Below are positions 51,600-60,578 of a DNA stretch of 64,000 nt, in pieces (positions within the stretch are counted from its first letter, which is position 1; the number at the start of each line of letters is the position of its first letter). A model generated the notes under the pieces. It was not told where the DNA came from and did not search any database. It was given only the letters and a program-made list of their open reading frames with translations. Location of the stretch: NCBI GenBank assembly GCA_965229355.1, contig OZ245869.1, positions 1,054,001 through 1,118,000 of the forward strand. Reading direction: 5' to 3'. A program made the position numbers and the translations under genes. The DNA is from GCA-2737725 sp965229355. GTDB lineage: Bacteria; Pseudomonadota; Alphaproteobacteria; Rhodospirillales; Rhodospirillaceae.

Positions 51600-53186
51600 T
51601 TATTTAAATCCGAGAACACCCGGATTGAGTTGCCGGTTCGGGTCCAGCATGTCTTTGATTTTTGTCACAAGGGTTTGCGTTTCTGGCTTGAGTGAACCGA
51701 GATACGGGTACGTCTTGCCAATTTGGTTCGACGAGCCCCCGTGTTCTGCGAACAGGTCTGCCAGTTTCAGTCGGATTTCATGCACCAGTGCTGCGGCGTC
51801 CGGGTTTGCGGCAGGCTCTTTCAACGTCGCCAAATGCTTGGGTTCCGGCGTGCGCTTGTGAACCGGGAGCCATGCATCGTTCCAATGCAACACCGGCTCA
51901 TAGCTAAAGGCATACGAGTCGATGGCAATGAACAGGCGCGACGTCCAGATGCCCAGCGGCTTCATGCGGTCACGGTATGAATCCAACAGTGCTTCGCCAG
52001 CGTTGATCAGCTTCATCGCATCCGAATGCGCAACTTTGGCATTCATCGCGGCCCAACGGTCACCATGCGCACCAAGCACACTGTTCAGCGGCTTGAACGG
52101 ATCAGCGCGTACTGCTTTGGGAATGGAGTTGGGAATTTCTTCACCGCTGAACTTCGCCGCAATCTCGCGTGCAATGGCAAGGTCGGTATCAACGGCGGCA
52201 TCAGAACGCCCTGCCAGTACCATGTGCAACGAGAACATGCCGTCTTTGGCGAACGAGCGGCCCGCCAGAACCATCTTCGCGCCTTCAACCAATCCCTTGA
52301 AGAACCCACCCTGGCCCTTCACCACGTTGGCCAAAGTTTTGATGTCTTCGACAATATCAACAGCAGCGAGATTCTTATCCGTCGATTCCGGATCGAAAAT
52401 GTAGGCCTCTTCCGCAATGCCGGTGCGCGCCACTTCCGACATCGCTTGGCTGGCCGTATCAATATTCGGGAACACGAACGAGGCATAACCCAGCGATTTC
52501 GGCGTGCGGATCAGTTGCAGTGTGGCTTTGGTTTTGATGCCGAACGCACCACCATCGTGAATGAACAAGCCCGTCAAATCAGGCCCATAGGTGCGATAGA
52601 ACGGCTTCGCATTCTTAAACCCGCCTTGGCCGGTTGTAACCACCGAGCCATCGGCCAGCACCACTTCCAGGCCCAACACAATGTCAGCGCCTTGGCCATA
52701 ACGCGCCGTGCCCATGAACAGCGAGCCTTGCGACAAACCGCCGCCGACGGTTGCCACCATCCCAGAGAACGTACCGAAGAACGGCAGGCGCAAACCTTTA
52801 GGCTTTAGTGCATCGTAAATTTGTTTCCACGTCACCCCGGCTTCCACCGTGATGTACATATCGCTTTCGTTGATTTCGATGATGCGGTTGAGCGCACCCA
52901 CATCCACCGTCACCGTGTCTTCGCGAACAGGTGTGTAACCATTGGTGTACGACATACCGCCGCCGCGCCCGATCAGCGCGTAGCCAGCCTTCGTGGTAGC
53001 CGCGATGGCCTTGGACAGCGATGCAACATCTTTCGGGCGAATGGCCGCAGCACAGGTTGCACCAGCCGAATACACATCCGATGAATAATACGCACGGTCC
53101 GCTGCATCCGTGATGACCGCATCGGCACCCAGAATATTTTTCAGCTCATCAACCAGGCGGTCGTTACGGGGCGAGTCGGCGTTCAT
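51600..53186 (-). CDS. FAD-binding oxidase, GlcD/VAO family (copy 2)
   Basis: The 528-residue paralogue of the downstream copy has GRGGGMSYTNGYTP, ATVGGGLSQGSLFMG, LGLEVVLADGSVVTTG and the C-terminal DPNRQLNPGVLGFK. Residues of the substrate domain differ more than the FAD domain, consistent with divergent specificity. The start at 53186 gives AGGA at 8 nt; nearby upstream ATG codons overlap it. It lies 14 nt before copy 1 and is cotranscribed with the YciI gene. Confidence 0.92.
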   Translation of the reverse strand: MNADSPRNDRLVDELKNILGADAVITDAADRAYYSSDVYSAGATCAAAIRPKDVASLSKAIAATTKAGYALIGRGGGMSYTNGYTPVREDTVTVDVGALNRIIEINESDMYITVEAGVTWKQIYDALKPKGLRLPFFGTFSGMVATVGGGLSQGSLFMGTARYGQGADIVLGLEVVLADGSVVTTGQGGFKNAKPFYRTYGPDLTGLFIHDGGAFGIKTKATLQLIRTPKSLGYASFVFPNIDTASQAMSEVARTGIAEEAYIFDPESTDKNLAAVDIVEDIKTLANVVKGQGGFFKGLVEGAKMVLAGRSFAKDGMFSLHMVLAGRSDAAVDTDLAIAREIAAKFSGEEIPNSIPKAVRADPFKPLNSVLGAHGDRWAAMNAKVAHSDAMKLINAGEALLDSYRDRMKPLGIWTSRLFIAIDSYAFSYEPVLHWNDAWLPVHKRTPEPKHLATLKEPAANPDAAALVHEIRLKLADLFAEHGGSSNQIGKTYPYLGSLKPETQTLVTKIKDMLDPNRQLNPGVLGFK

Positions 53187-53199
53187 GTGCATCTTCCTA

Positions 53200-53550
53200 C
53201 TATTTTGGCGGTAATTCTTTACGAACCACTTTGCCATCGACCAAGTCCCAGGTTTTACCGCCCAGAAGCGTGCCGATGACAGGCGAAAAGGCCATCATCT
53301 CGTACTTGACCCAGATCTTGTTCTTAAAATACGGATCGCTTTCAACCATCGAACGCGCAGCCGTCTCATCTGGCGCATTCAGCATCATCATGGAGCGGTC
53401 GAGTTGTTTTGAGCCTGGCTCAAAGCACGGCCCACCAATCATGATGTTGTTGTACTGGCTTTCAGCGTAGGTCAGATGCTCAATCAAATGCGCGGCGCGC
53501 AATGCGGTCTTATCGCCGCCGTCGTAGGCGAAACACAAAAATGCTGGCAT
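53200..53550 (-). CDS. YciI-family protein
   Basis: The 116-residue ferredoxin-fold protein has FLCFAYDGGDKTALRAAHLIEHL at the start and ARSMVESDPYFKNKIWVKYEMMAF later, matching YciI/YCII-related domains, with the His-Asp pair (HLIEH, SDPY) typical of the family. Members include muconolactone-isomerase-like and chlorohydrolase-associated proteins. Upstream of the FAD oxidases, it may handle their product. AAGGAG precedes the ATG. Confidence 0.85.
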   Translation of the reverse strand: MPAFLCFAYDGGDKTALRAAHLIEHLTYAESQYNNIMIGGPCFEPGSKQLDRSMMMLNAPDETAARSMVESDPYFKNKIWVKYEMMAFSPVIGTLLGGKTWDLVDGKVVRKELPPK

Positions 53551-53579
53551 AGCCGCTCCTTAATTAGAAAAACGCCCTC

Positions 53580-54779
53580 TTAGAAGAAAGCTTGCAGGCC
53601 GGTTTGAGCCCGGCCCAGAATGAGAGCATGCACATCGTGCGTGCCTTCGTAGGTGTTTACAGTTTCCAGGTTCATCGCATGCCGGATGACGTGGAACTCA
53701 TCCATGATGCCGTTGGCCCCATGCATGTCGCGTGCGAGCCGCGCGATATCGAGCGCCTTACCGCAGTTGTTGCGCTTCACTAATGACACCGCTTCCGGTG
53801 CTGCCGTACCTGCATCAATGCTGCGGCCCAGTTGCAATGACGCCAGCAACCCGAGCGTAATCTCCGTTTGCATGTCAGCCAGTTTTTTCTGGATCAGTTG
53901 GTTTGCCGCCAGTGGCCGCCCGAACTGTGTGCGATCTAACGTGTACTGACGCGCGGCATACCAGCACGCTTCAGCCGCACCCATAACACCCCAAGTGATG
54001 CCATAACGCGCTTTGTTCAAGCAGCCGAACGGCGCTTTCAAACCAGCGGCATGGGGCAATTTATTTTCGTCGGGCACAAACACATCCGCCATCACCACTT
54101 CGCCGGTGATTGAGGTGCGAAGCGAAAATTTTCCTTCGATCTTCGGTGCACTCAAGCCCTTCATGCCTTTGTCGAGGATGAAGCCTCGAATTTCATCAGC
54201 ATCATCTTTGGCCCAGATCACAAACACATCAGCCACGGGCGCGTTTGAAATCCACATCTTCGTGCCATTCAACACATACCCGCCATCCACTTTTTTGGCG
54301 CGTGTCGTCATGCTGCCTGGGTCAGAGCCTGAATTCGGTTCGGTTAAACCAAAGCAGCCGATGAATTCGCCCTTGGCGAGTTTGGGTAAATATTTTGTGC
54401 GTTGTGCATCAGAGCCGTACGCATAGATCGGATACATCACCAATGATGACTGCACCGACAGCATGGACCGATAACCGGAATCCACGCGTTCGATCTCGCG
54501 CGCAATCAACCCGTAAGCCACGTGGCTAATGCCCGGCCCGCCAAACTCTGGGGGAATCGTTGGGCCCAACAAACCCAACGCACCCATTTCGGTGAAGATC
54601 GCAAGGTCAGTGGTTTCGTTACGGAAGGCGTCCTTCACGCGTGGCAACAGTTTGTCCTGAGCGTACGCACGAGCGGTCCTTTGAATCATCCTCTCGTCTT
54701 CTGACAGAAGACCGTCAAACCCGAGTGCGTCTTGCCAATTGAATTTCGCCCACTTCGAGCCGCGTGGTTTCTCGCTCAT
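53580..54779 (-). CDS. gcdH: Glutaryl-CoA dehydrogenase
   Basis: The 399-residue flavoprotein closely fits GcdH. It has FNWQDALGFDGLLSEDERM near the start, CFGLTEPNSGSDPGSM in the beta domain, and the diagnostic C-terminal block MHGANGIMDEFHVIRH, NLETVNTYEGTHDVHALI with the catalytic Glu378. It oxidatively decarboxylates glutaryl-CoA to crotonyl-CoA in lysine, tryptophan and aromatic degradation. It is followed 29 nt later by the YciI-FAD oxidase operon on the same strand. No caiB-type CoA-transferase is adjacent. Confidence 0.94.
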   Translation of the reverse strand: MSEKPRGSKWAKFNWQDALGFDGLLSEDERMIQRTARAYAQDKLLPRVKDAFRNETTDLAIFTEMGALGLLGPTIPPEFGGPGISHVAYGLIAREIERVDSGYRSMLSVQSSLVMYPIYAYGSDAQRTKYLPKLAKGEFIGCFGLTEPNSGSDPGSMTTRAKKVDGGYVLNGTKMWISNAPVADVFVIWAKDDADEIRGFILDKGMKGLSAPKIEGKFSLRTSITGEVVMADVFVPDENKLPHAAGLKAPFGCLNKARYGITWGVMGAAEACWYAARQYTLDRTQFGRPLAANQLIQKKLADMQTEITLGLLASLQLGRSIDAGTAAPEAVSLVKRNNCGKALDIARLARDMHGANGIMDEFHVIRHAMNLETVNTYEGTHDVHALILGRAQTGLQAFF

Positions 54780-54801
54780 CCCCAGATACTTTCTTTTCTT
54801 G

Positions 54802-56085
54802 TTATTTTGTGGCGCCGAAGAAATAGAGTGGGCCAGCCTTTTTCGGCGCAGTTACGTTGCGCGCATCCGTCATTTTATGTTCGGCTTCATGACGCCCCAC
54901 CGGCTGCGCCCAATCCGGATACGCATCTGGCTCGGGCACTTTCGGCGCCCATGTCTCAAATACTTTGCCTGCATCAAAGCCCGCATTGGCGGTTTCTTTG
55001 GTGTAACTGAGTGTATGCAGCTTGGCCCAGAACGGCTCGGCGTTGTACCAGCTATCCCAATCGCGCATGAAGCGCTCGAACACAGGTGTGTTCTCATCAA
55101 AGTTCGGCTGCTCGAAATTCAAGAACAGCCCGCCTGGCTTCAGCACGCGGTGGATTTCTTTCAGCATCGCGCGAAAACCAGTCAGCGACGTTTCGTGCCA
55201 CAACATCGCCGTCACAACCAAATCAATGCTGCCATCGTCGTACGGCAAATGTTCGCCGTTCGCTTGCAGGAACGTCACGTTATTCACGCCCATCGCCTTG
55301 GCGCGCGCATGGCCATAACGCAGCATAGGGGCCGCCACATCCAACGCAATCACGTCAGCATCGGGGAACGCCGTTGCAAACGGCAGCGTGTTAAAGCCGC
55401 CGCCCGCGCCCACATCCAGAATCCGTTTGGGTTTTAAATCTGGATATTCGGCTTGCACGTACGCGGCCAAGCTACGGCCCAGCGCATCACTCTTGCGGCC
55501 CGTGCCACCACCGGCAATCACGAAATGGCCCGCTTCATAGTTCGCCGCCACAGACACATCTTCTTCATGCAGGGATGCGACATAACCACCCGGCGCACAG
55601 TGGTTATCCACTTGCGTCACGTAGCCCGGCAATTCCAGCGACGCGTCCAATTGCAATTTGTTCGAGCCAGCGTTCAGCGACTTCGCGGCTGCATTCACGC
55701 GATCAATTTGGCGGAACGTCATGTACCGACCGATCTGCTGGCGCATCTCTTGGGCGTTACGGCGCAGCGCCGACCACGACTGGTACATGGGGTTGTCCAA
55801 CATCGCATCGCGGACTTCGCGGCTGGTGGTGGGCGCGCGACCATGCTGCTTTTCAAAAGCAGGCTCCACGCGCTTTTCGTAAACCGCCTTCATACGGGGC
55901 GCGACCTTTGCGCCCAAATGCCCGGTCAGGCTGAGCAGAAAATTCATGTGTGCGGTTTCGTCGTGGGTCGCCTGCGGCATGACAACGTGGCGATTAATGC
56001 ACGTGTACGGCGGCGGCAATGTGACCTGAGCATGTGCAGCAGGCTTCGGTGTCTCAGCCGCTACAGTTTGATTTTGATCAAGCAT
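54802..56085 (-). CDS. Class I SAM-dependent methyltransferase
   Basis: The C-terminal half has motif I RILDVGAGGGFNTLPFA, the acidic post-I VIALDVAAPML, and NGEHLPYDDGSIDLVVTAMLWHE with LKEIHRVLKPGGLFLNFEQ. The N-terminal 180 residues are helical and of no known fold. From the ATG at 56085, with AAAGGTG 6 nt upstream, it is 427 residues. A much longer in-frame upstream start would cross into the divergent hydro-lyase gene and is rejected. The substrate is unknown. It is divergent from the LeuC-like operon. Confidence 0.87.
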   Translation of the reverse strand: MLDQNQTVAAETPKPAAHAQVTLPPPYTCINRHVVMPQATHDETAHMNFLLSLTGHLGAKVAPRMKAVYEKRVEPAFEKQHGRAPTTSREVRDAMLDNPMYQSWSALRRNAQEMRQQIGRYMTFRQIDRVNAAAKSLNAGSNKLQLDASLELPGYVTQVDNHCAPGGYVASLHEEDVSVAANYEAGHFVIAGGGTGRKSDALGRSLAAYVQAEYPDLKPKRILDVGAGGGFNTLPFATAFPDADVIALDVAAPMLRYGHARAKAMGVNNVTFLQANGEHLPYDDGSIDLVVTAMLWHETSLTGFRAMLKEIHRVLKPGGLFLNFEQPNFDENTPVFERFMRDWDSWYNAEPFWAKLHTLSYTKETANAGFDAGKVFETWAPKVPEPDAYPDWAQPVGRHEAEHKMTDARNVTAPKKAGPLYFFGATK

Positions 56086-56144
56086 GATGCACCTTTGGTT
56101 TTGCGCCGGCCCGTATTCGTACACAAGTATCAACCCATTTCGGT

Positions 56145-56163
56145 ACATGGACCAGACCCATGT
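56145..56163. promoter_or_regulatory. 19-bp dyad upstream of the LeuC-like operon
   Basis: ACATGG-N7-CCATGT is a perfect inverted repeat immediately upstream of the -35 box of the putative promoter at 56170. It is a plausible activator or repressor site between the divergent methyltransferase and hydro-lyase genes. Confidence 0.4.
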
Positions 56164-56169
56164 GTTGGT

Positions 56170-56198
56170 TTGCCGCAGCCCGAGCACGCCCCTAATAT
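56170..56198 (+). promoter_or_regulatory. Putative sigma-70-type promoter of the LeuC-like operon
   Basis: TTGCCG (56170-56175) and TAATAT (56193-56198) are separated by 17 nt, the optimal spacing, and end 28 nt before the ATG at 56227. TTGCCG departs from consensus at two positions, TAATAT at one or two. Confidence 0.5.
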
Positions 56199-56226
56199 AA
56201 GTGTCAGAATCGGGGATTTCACGGCT

Positions 56227-57492
56227 ATGGCACAGACACTGGTTGAGAAGATTATTGCGCGCGCATCGGGCAAACCAAACGTGCGCCCCGGCGAGATTGT
56301 AACCTGCAAGGTCGATCTGGCCATGATTCTCGACTCTGGGGGCCCGCGCAAAGTCTGGCCCCGGATGAAAGAATTGGGCGTGGGTGTATGGGACCGCGAA
56401 AAGCTGATCGTCGTCACAGATCACTTTGTGCCTGCGGTTGATGCCGAGACAGCCAACATCTTAAAAATCTCCCGCGACTTCGTGCGCGCGTTCGACATCA
56501 AGCACTTCTATGACATGAAAGGTATTGGCCACATCGTGCTGGCAGAGAACGGACACCTGCAACCCGGCATGTTCACCTGCGGCGGCGATAGCCACTCCAC
56601 CATGGGCGGCGCGTTCGGCTGTTACATGTCAGGCTTCGGCGGCATTGAAATGACCGGCGTATGCATCACCGGCGAGATCTGGACACGCGTGCCCGAAACC
56701 ATCCGTGTCGATTGGTCGGGCAAGTTCAACCAAGCGGTCGTCGCCAAAGACATCATGCTGCACTTGTGCCGTGAACTGGGCATGGACAACGCCTTCAAGG
56801 CTATCGAGTTCGGCGGTGAGACAGTGCGCGGCATGTCGATGAGCGAGCGCGGAGTCTTATGTAATATGGCCGCAGAGTTGGGCGGCGAAGCGGGGTTGAT
56901 CGAGCCCGACGAGATCACGCTGGCTGCTATTCGCGCAGGCGGAAAAGAACCTGCGGCGGATGCCTTAAAGTGGCGTAGCGACGCGGATGCGGTTTACGCC
57001 AGCAAACATACGTTCGATGCGACAACACTTCAGCCCCAAGTCGCTGCACCTCATGCGCCATCTAACAGCGGGCCTGTGGGCGACTACAAAGGCAAGAAGA
57101 TCGATCAGGCTTATATTGGTGCGTGCGTGGGCGCGAAGCTAAGCGATCTGCACATGGCCGCCGAAGTGCTGAAGGGCCGCAAAGTTGCAAACCACGTGCG
57201 TTTGTTGGTGGCCCCTGCCACGCAAAAAATTTACGCAGATGCCGCTGCTGACGGCACGCTGAATATTCTCACTGATGCAGGTGCCACCATGCTGGCCTCG
57301 GGTTGTGGTGCGTGTGCTGCATTGGGTGCGGGTGTGTTGAGTGACGGTGAGGTATGCATTTCCACCACCAATCGTAATTTCCAGGGCCGCATGGGCTCGA
57401 ACAAAGCCGAAGTGTATTTGGGCTCGCCCTACACTGTTGCCGCAGCGGCTGCCGCTGGCACCATTGCCGACCCGCGGGAGTTTTTGTCATGA
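56227..57492 (+). CDS. LeuC/aconitase-family hydro-lyase, large subunit
   Basis: The 421-residue protein belongs to the isopropylmalate isomerase/homoaconitase family. It has FTCGGDSHSTMGGAFG (117-131), the [4Fe-4S] ligands Cys300 (GACVG), Cys360 and Cys363 (SGCGAC), and NFQGRMGS (384-391). The motif GACVGAKL differs from the GSCTNGR of LeuC, which favours a related dehydratase such as 2,3-dimethylmalate or methylitaconate hydratase. It starts at the ATG 56227; an in-frame extension upstream overlaps the divergent methyltransferase. It overlaps the small subunit by 4 nt. Confidence 0.9.
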   Translation: MAQTLVEKIIARASGKPNVRPGEIVTCKVDLAMILDSGGPRKVWPRMKELGVGVWDREKLIVVTDHFVPAVDAETANILKISRDFVRAFDIKHFYDMKGIGHIVLAENGHLQPGMFTCGGDSHSTMGGAFGCYMSGFGGIEMTGVCITGEIWTRVPETIRVDWSGKFNQAVVAKDIMLHLCRELGMDNAFKAIEFGGETVRGMSMSERGVLCNMAAELGGEAGLIEPDEITLAAIRAGGKEPAADALKWRSDADAVYASKHTFDATTLQPQVAAPHAPSNSGPVGDYKGKKIDQAYIGACVGAKLSDLHMAAEVLKGRKVANHVRLLVAPATQKIYADAAADGTLNILTDAGATMLASGCGACAALGAGVLSDGEVCISTTNRNFQGRMGSNKAEVYLGSPYTVAAAAAAGTIADPREFLS

Positions 57493-57995
57493 GCAACATC
57501 GTGAGCGGCAAAGCGTGGCGCTTTGGCGATGAGATCAATTCGGACCTTCTGGCCCCCGGCCTCTATTTAAAATCCGCCAACGAGATCATGGCGCAACACT
57601 GCCTTGAGTCCGTCGACCCGACGTTCGCGAAAACCGTGCAAGCGGGCGATGTAATTGTGGCAGGCCATAACTTCGGTGTTGGTAGTGCGCGTGAACAAGC
57701 AGCACTGAGTTTGCAATTGCTGAAAGTCGGTGCAGTGCTGGCGGAAAGCTTTGCGCGCATCTTTTATCGCAATGCGCTGAACTTCGGCGTGCCGTGCTTG
57801 TTCTTTCCGCAATACAACGAGATCAGCGCTGGCGATAAACTGGAAGTGGATGCCGTTGCGGGCACAGTGAAAAACATCACGACGGGCAAAAATTATACGG
57901 TCGATCCGATTCCATCGCACCTGATGGAAATGATCACCGATGGCGGCTTGATGCCCCACCTCAAAAAGAAACTTGGTAAAGGACAGGCAGCATGA
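57489..57995 (+). CDS. LeuD/aconitase-family hydro-lyase, small subunit
   Basis: The 168-residue swivel-domain protein has GHNFGVGSAREQA (60-72) and SFARIFYRNALNFGVPCLF, as in LeuD and other small subunits. Together with the upstream gene it makes an Fe-S hydro-lyase. It begins within the large-subunit stop (ATGA) and its last bases overlap the start of the lyase gene, so the three are translationally coupled. Confidence 0.93.
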   Translation: MSNIVSGKAWRFGDEINSDLLAPGLYLKSANEIMAQHCLESVDPTFAKTVQAGDVIVAGHNFGVGSAREQAALSLQLLKVGAVLAESFARIFYRNALNFGVPCLFFPQYNEISAGDKLEVDAVAGTVKNITTGKNYTVDPIPSHLMEMITDGGLMPHLKKKLGKGQAA

Positions 57996-58894
57996 GCCAT
58001 GCCAAAGCGCTGAGAGATTTATTAAACGCGCCGGGCGTGATCGTTGCGCCTGGCATGTACGATGCCTTTACCTCGTTGATGATTGAGCAGCATGGCTTTA
58101 AGTGCGCCTACTTAGGCGGGGCTAGCATTTCTTACACGCGCATTGCACAGCCTGACATTGGGCTGACCAGTGTGAGCGAGGTCGCGCAAGTCGTCAGTCA
58201 CATTCGCGAGCGTATTTCGATTCCCTTCATCGTCGATGCAGATACTGGCTTTGGCAACGCGCTCAATACGCAGCGCGCTGTAAAGCTGCTGGAGCGTATG
58301 GGTGCGTCCGGCATTCAGTTGGAAGACCAAACCTACCCGAAACGTTGTGGGCACTTGGCGGGCAAATCCCTCGTCTCAAAAGAAGAGATGGTAGGCAAAA
58401 TAAAAGCCGCTGTAGATGCGCGCGCGGACACGAACACCGTCATCGTTGGCCGCACTGATGCGATTGCGGTGGAAGGTTTCGATAAAGCTGTAGAGCGCGC
58501 GCACGCCTATGTGGAAGCGGGTGCCGACGTGCTGTTCATTGAAGCACCGCAAACCATCGAGCAGATGCAAACGCTGGGCAAAATGTTTGCGGGTAAAACG
58601 CCACTTCTGGCCAACATGGTGGAAGGCGGCAAAACGCCCTTAAAATCCGCCAAGGAATTGGGCGAGCTGGGATTTAAGGTTGTGATTTTCCCTGGCGCCA
58701 TGGTGCGCGTGTTGGCGTACGCGGCCAATGAATATCTCAATATATTACAAAGCGACGGCTCCACAGCGCGGATGCGCGACCGGATGTTTGATTTCGGGCA
58801 GGTGAACGGTATTCTCGGCCTCGACGATATCATGGCCGCAGGCCAAAAATACGATGCAAATCTGGCTCTCGCAGCCGACAAAAAAAGCCAGTAA
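57992..58894 (+). CDS. Isocitrate lyase/PEP mutase family lyase (2-methylisocitrate or dimethylmalate lyase type)
   Basis: The 300-residue TIM-barrel protein has DADTGFGN (82-89), the magnesium-binding ED (111-112), and the KRCGH loop (117-121) with catalytic Cys119. This loop is shared by 2-methylisocitrate lyase (PrpB) and 2,3-dimethylmalate lyase, whereas PEP mutases differ there. It cleaves a substituted malate or isocitrate to pyruvate and an acid. It is coupled to the LeuCD-like pair, and no methylcitrate synthase (prpC) is adjacent, which favours a non-methylcitrate role. Confidence 0.88.
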   Translation: MSHAKALRDLLNAPGVIVAPGMYDAFTSLMIEQHGFKCAYLGGASISYTRIAQPDIGLTSVSEVAQVVSHIRERISIPFIVDADTGFGNALNTQRAVKLLERMGASGIQLEDQTYPKRCGHLAGKSLVSKEEMVGKIKAAVDARADTNTVIVGRTDAIAVEGFDKAVERAHAYVEAGADVLFIEAPQTIEQMQTLGKMFAGKTPLLANMVEGGKTPLKSAKELGELGFKVVIFPGAMVRVLAYAANEYLNILQSDGSTARMRDRMFDFGQVNGILGLDDIMAAGQKYDANLALAADKKSQ

Positions 58895-58957
58895 AAAGCC
58901 GCCACCTCACATTGGCCTTCTGAGAATAAGGCCCTGCTCTTTGGGAAACGCACGCCT

Positions 58958-59620
58958 ATGGAAACATCTAACAAAACCGCTCGTGAAATTTATGCCGACG
59001 TGAAGGCCAACCCGGCCCGCGCCAAGTTCGGCTTTGGTCAAAAAGCGGCGCTGATCAACATCGACGTGCAAAAGGCCTACACGCGCACTGACCTGTACAA
59101 GACCGCCTACGAAACCGACCCCAACCAAATCAAGTACATCAACGAAGTCTCGGCCCTGATGCGCGCAAAGGGCTGGCCGGTGATCTGGACGTATGTAGCT
59201 TACATGGAATCGGGCGAAGATTGCGGCGTGTGGGGCACCCGCACCAACACGCCCGACAGCTTGCAGAACATTAAGTTCGGCTCAGACCGCTCTAAGTTTG
59301 ATGAGCGCTGCGAAATCGACCATGTGAAAGATGTGATCTATTGCAAAAAGATGCCGAGCCCGTTCCATGACACGGCGCTGGTGAGCCTGCTGACGTTCCA
59401 CAAAGTTGACACGGTGCTGATCACCGGCGGCTCGACCTCAGGCTGTGTTCGTGCATGTGGTGTCGACAGCTTGTCACACGGCTACCGCACCACAGTGATT
59501 GAAGAGTGCGTGGCCGATAAGCACGAGAGCTACCACTTCGCCAACCTGACCGACCTAACGCTGAAATATTGCGATGTGGAGTCGGTCGACACTGTGAAGA
59601 AGTGGCTGAGCGGCAAATAG
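58958..59620 (+). CDS. Isochorismatase-fold amidohydrolase (carbamoylsarcosinase/maleamate amidase-like)
   Basis: The 220-residue protein has the intact Asp-Lys-Cys triad: Asp36 in ALINIDVQKAY, Lys130/131 in YCKKMPSPF, and Cys163 in GGSTSGCVRACGVDSLSHGY. The TSGCVR segment is specific to N-carbamoylsarcosine amidohydrolase and maleamate amidohydrolase (NicF) type enzymes. It would release ammonia from an amide. It lies 63 nt after the lyase gene and is followed by two PuuE-like genes. Confidence 0.87.
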   Translation: METSNKTAREIYADVKANPARAKFGFGQKAALINIDVQKAYTRTDLYKTAYETDPNQIKYINEVSALMRAKGWPVIWTYVAYMESGEDCGVWGTRTNTPDSLQNIKFGSDRSKFDERCEIDHVKDVIYCKKMPSPFHDTALVSLLTFHKVDTVLITGGSTSGCVRACGVDSLSHGYRTTVIEECVADKHESYHFANLTDLTLKYCDVESVDTVKKWLSGK

Positions 59621-59662
59621 CACGCCGCGCGCCGTCTAAATTTTCTGACCGGAGAACCTTAA

Positions 59663-60574
59663 GTGAAACCCGATCTCAATCTCTACGACTATTGGCCCTA
59701 CGAAGGCCGCCCCAAGATCACTTGGCCGGGCGGTAAGAAAATCGCCTTCTGGGTTGCGCCCAATATCGAGTTCTACGAGCTCAATCCGCCAATCAACCCG
59801 AAGCGCACACCGTGGCCCCGCCCGCATCCGGATGTGAACCTCTATTCCAACCGCGATTACGGCAACCGCGTCGGCCACTGGCGCATGATGGAAGTGATGG
59901 ACAAGTACAAGGTCCGCGGCTCCATCTCATTGTCGGTCGCGTTGATCGAGCACCACCCGGAAATCATTAAGGAATGCGTGGACCGCAATTGGGAATTCTT
60001 CTCTCACGGTATCTACAACACACGCTATTCCTACGACATGGATGAAGCGCAAGAGCGCGCCATCATGGAAGACAGTATCGAAACCGTGATGAAGGCCACC
60101 GGCCAACGCATCTCGGGTTGGTTGGCCCCTGCGCTGACGCACACCGAGCGCACGATGGACCTGCTGGCGGAATACCAGTTCCTTTACACCTGCGATCTGT
60201 TCCAAGACGATCAGCCGCAACCCGTAAACGTGAAAAGCGGCCGTTTGATTTCGATGCCGTATTCGCTCGAGATCAACGACATCATTGTCTACAACAGCTA
60301 CAACGCGACCCCGCGCAAATACGGCCAGATGATCAAAGACCAATTTGATTTGCTCGCTGAAGAGGGGAAAGACTCTGGGACCGTGATGTGCATTCCGCTG
60401 CATGCGTACGCTGTGGGCCATCCGCATCGCTTGGCGGCGTTTGATGAGGCGCTGGAATACATCACCAGCCGCGACGATGTGTGGGTGACCACCGCACGCG
60501 AAATTGCCGAGTACTATTACGACAATTGCTACGATACGTGCGCCGCCGACATTGCCGCACGGAAGGGAGGCTAA
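59663..60574 (+). CDS. NodB-fold amidohydrolase, PuuE-like (copy 1)
   Basis: The 303-residue protein has the NodB fold with APNIEFYELN, a conserved NRDYGNRVG (63-71), and the active-site loop FFSHGIYNTRY (112-122). The SHG loop is as in PuuE-type allantoinases; the next zinc-binding His of true polysaccharide deacetylases is absent. Expected to open a cyclic amide or remove an acyl group from nitrogen, in the cytosol. GTG start with GGAG about 9 nt upstream. Confidence 0.82.
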   Translation: MKPDLNLYDYWPYEGRPKITWPGGKKIAFWVAPNIEFYELNPPINPKRTPWPRPHPDVNLYSNRDYGNRVGHWRMMEVMDKYKVRGSISLSVALIEHHPEIIKECVDRNWEFFSHGIYNTRYSYDMDEAQERAIMEDSIETVMKATGQRISGWLAPALTHTERTMDLLAEYQFLYTCDLFQDDQPQPVNVKSGRLISMPYSLEINDIIVYNSYNATPRKYGQMIKDQFDLLAEEGKDSGTVMCIPLHAYAVGHPHRLAAFDEALEYITSRDDVWVTTAREIAEYYYDNCYDTCAADIAARKGG

Positions 60575-60578
60575 TTCC

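Noticed and set aside
52026..52808. 260-residue plus-strand open frame
   Set aside because: It is antisense to the FAD oxidase gene and arises from GC-rich codon bias.
54802..56424. 540-residue reading of the methyltransferase gene and 679-residue reading of the LeuC-like gene (from 55453)
   Set aside because: The two long readings overlap each other on opposite strands. The added N-termini show no family similarity, and good ribosome-binding or start signals exist at 56085 and 56227.
57992..58894. Methylcitrate cycle gene prpB
   Set aside because: The motifs fit, but there is no prpC or prpD nearby and the partners are LeuCD-like, so the symbol was withheld.
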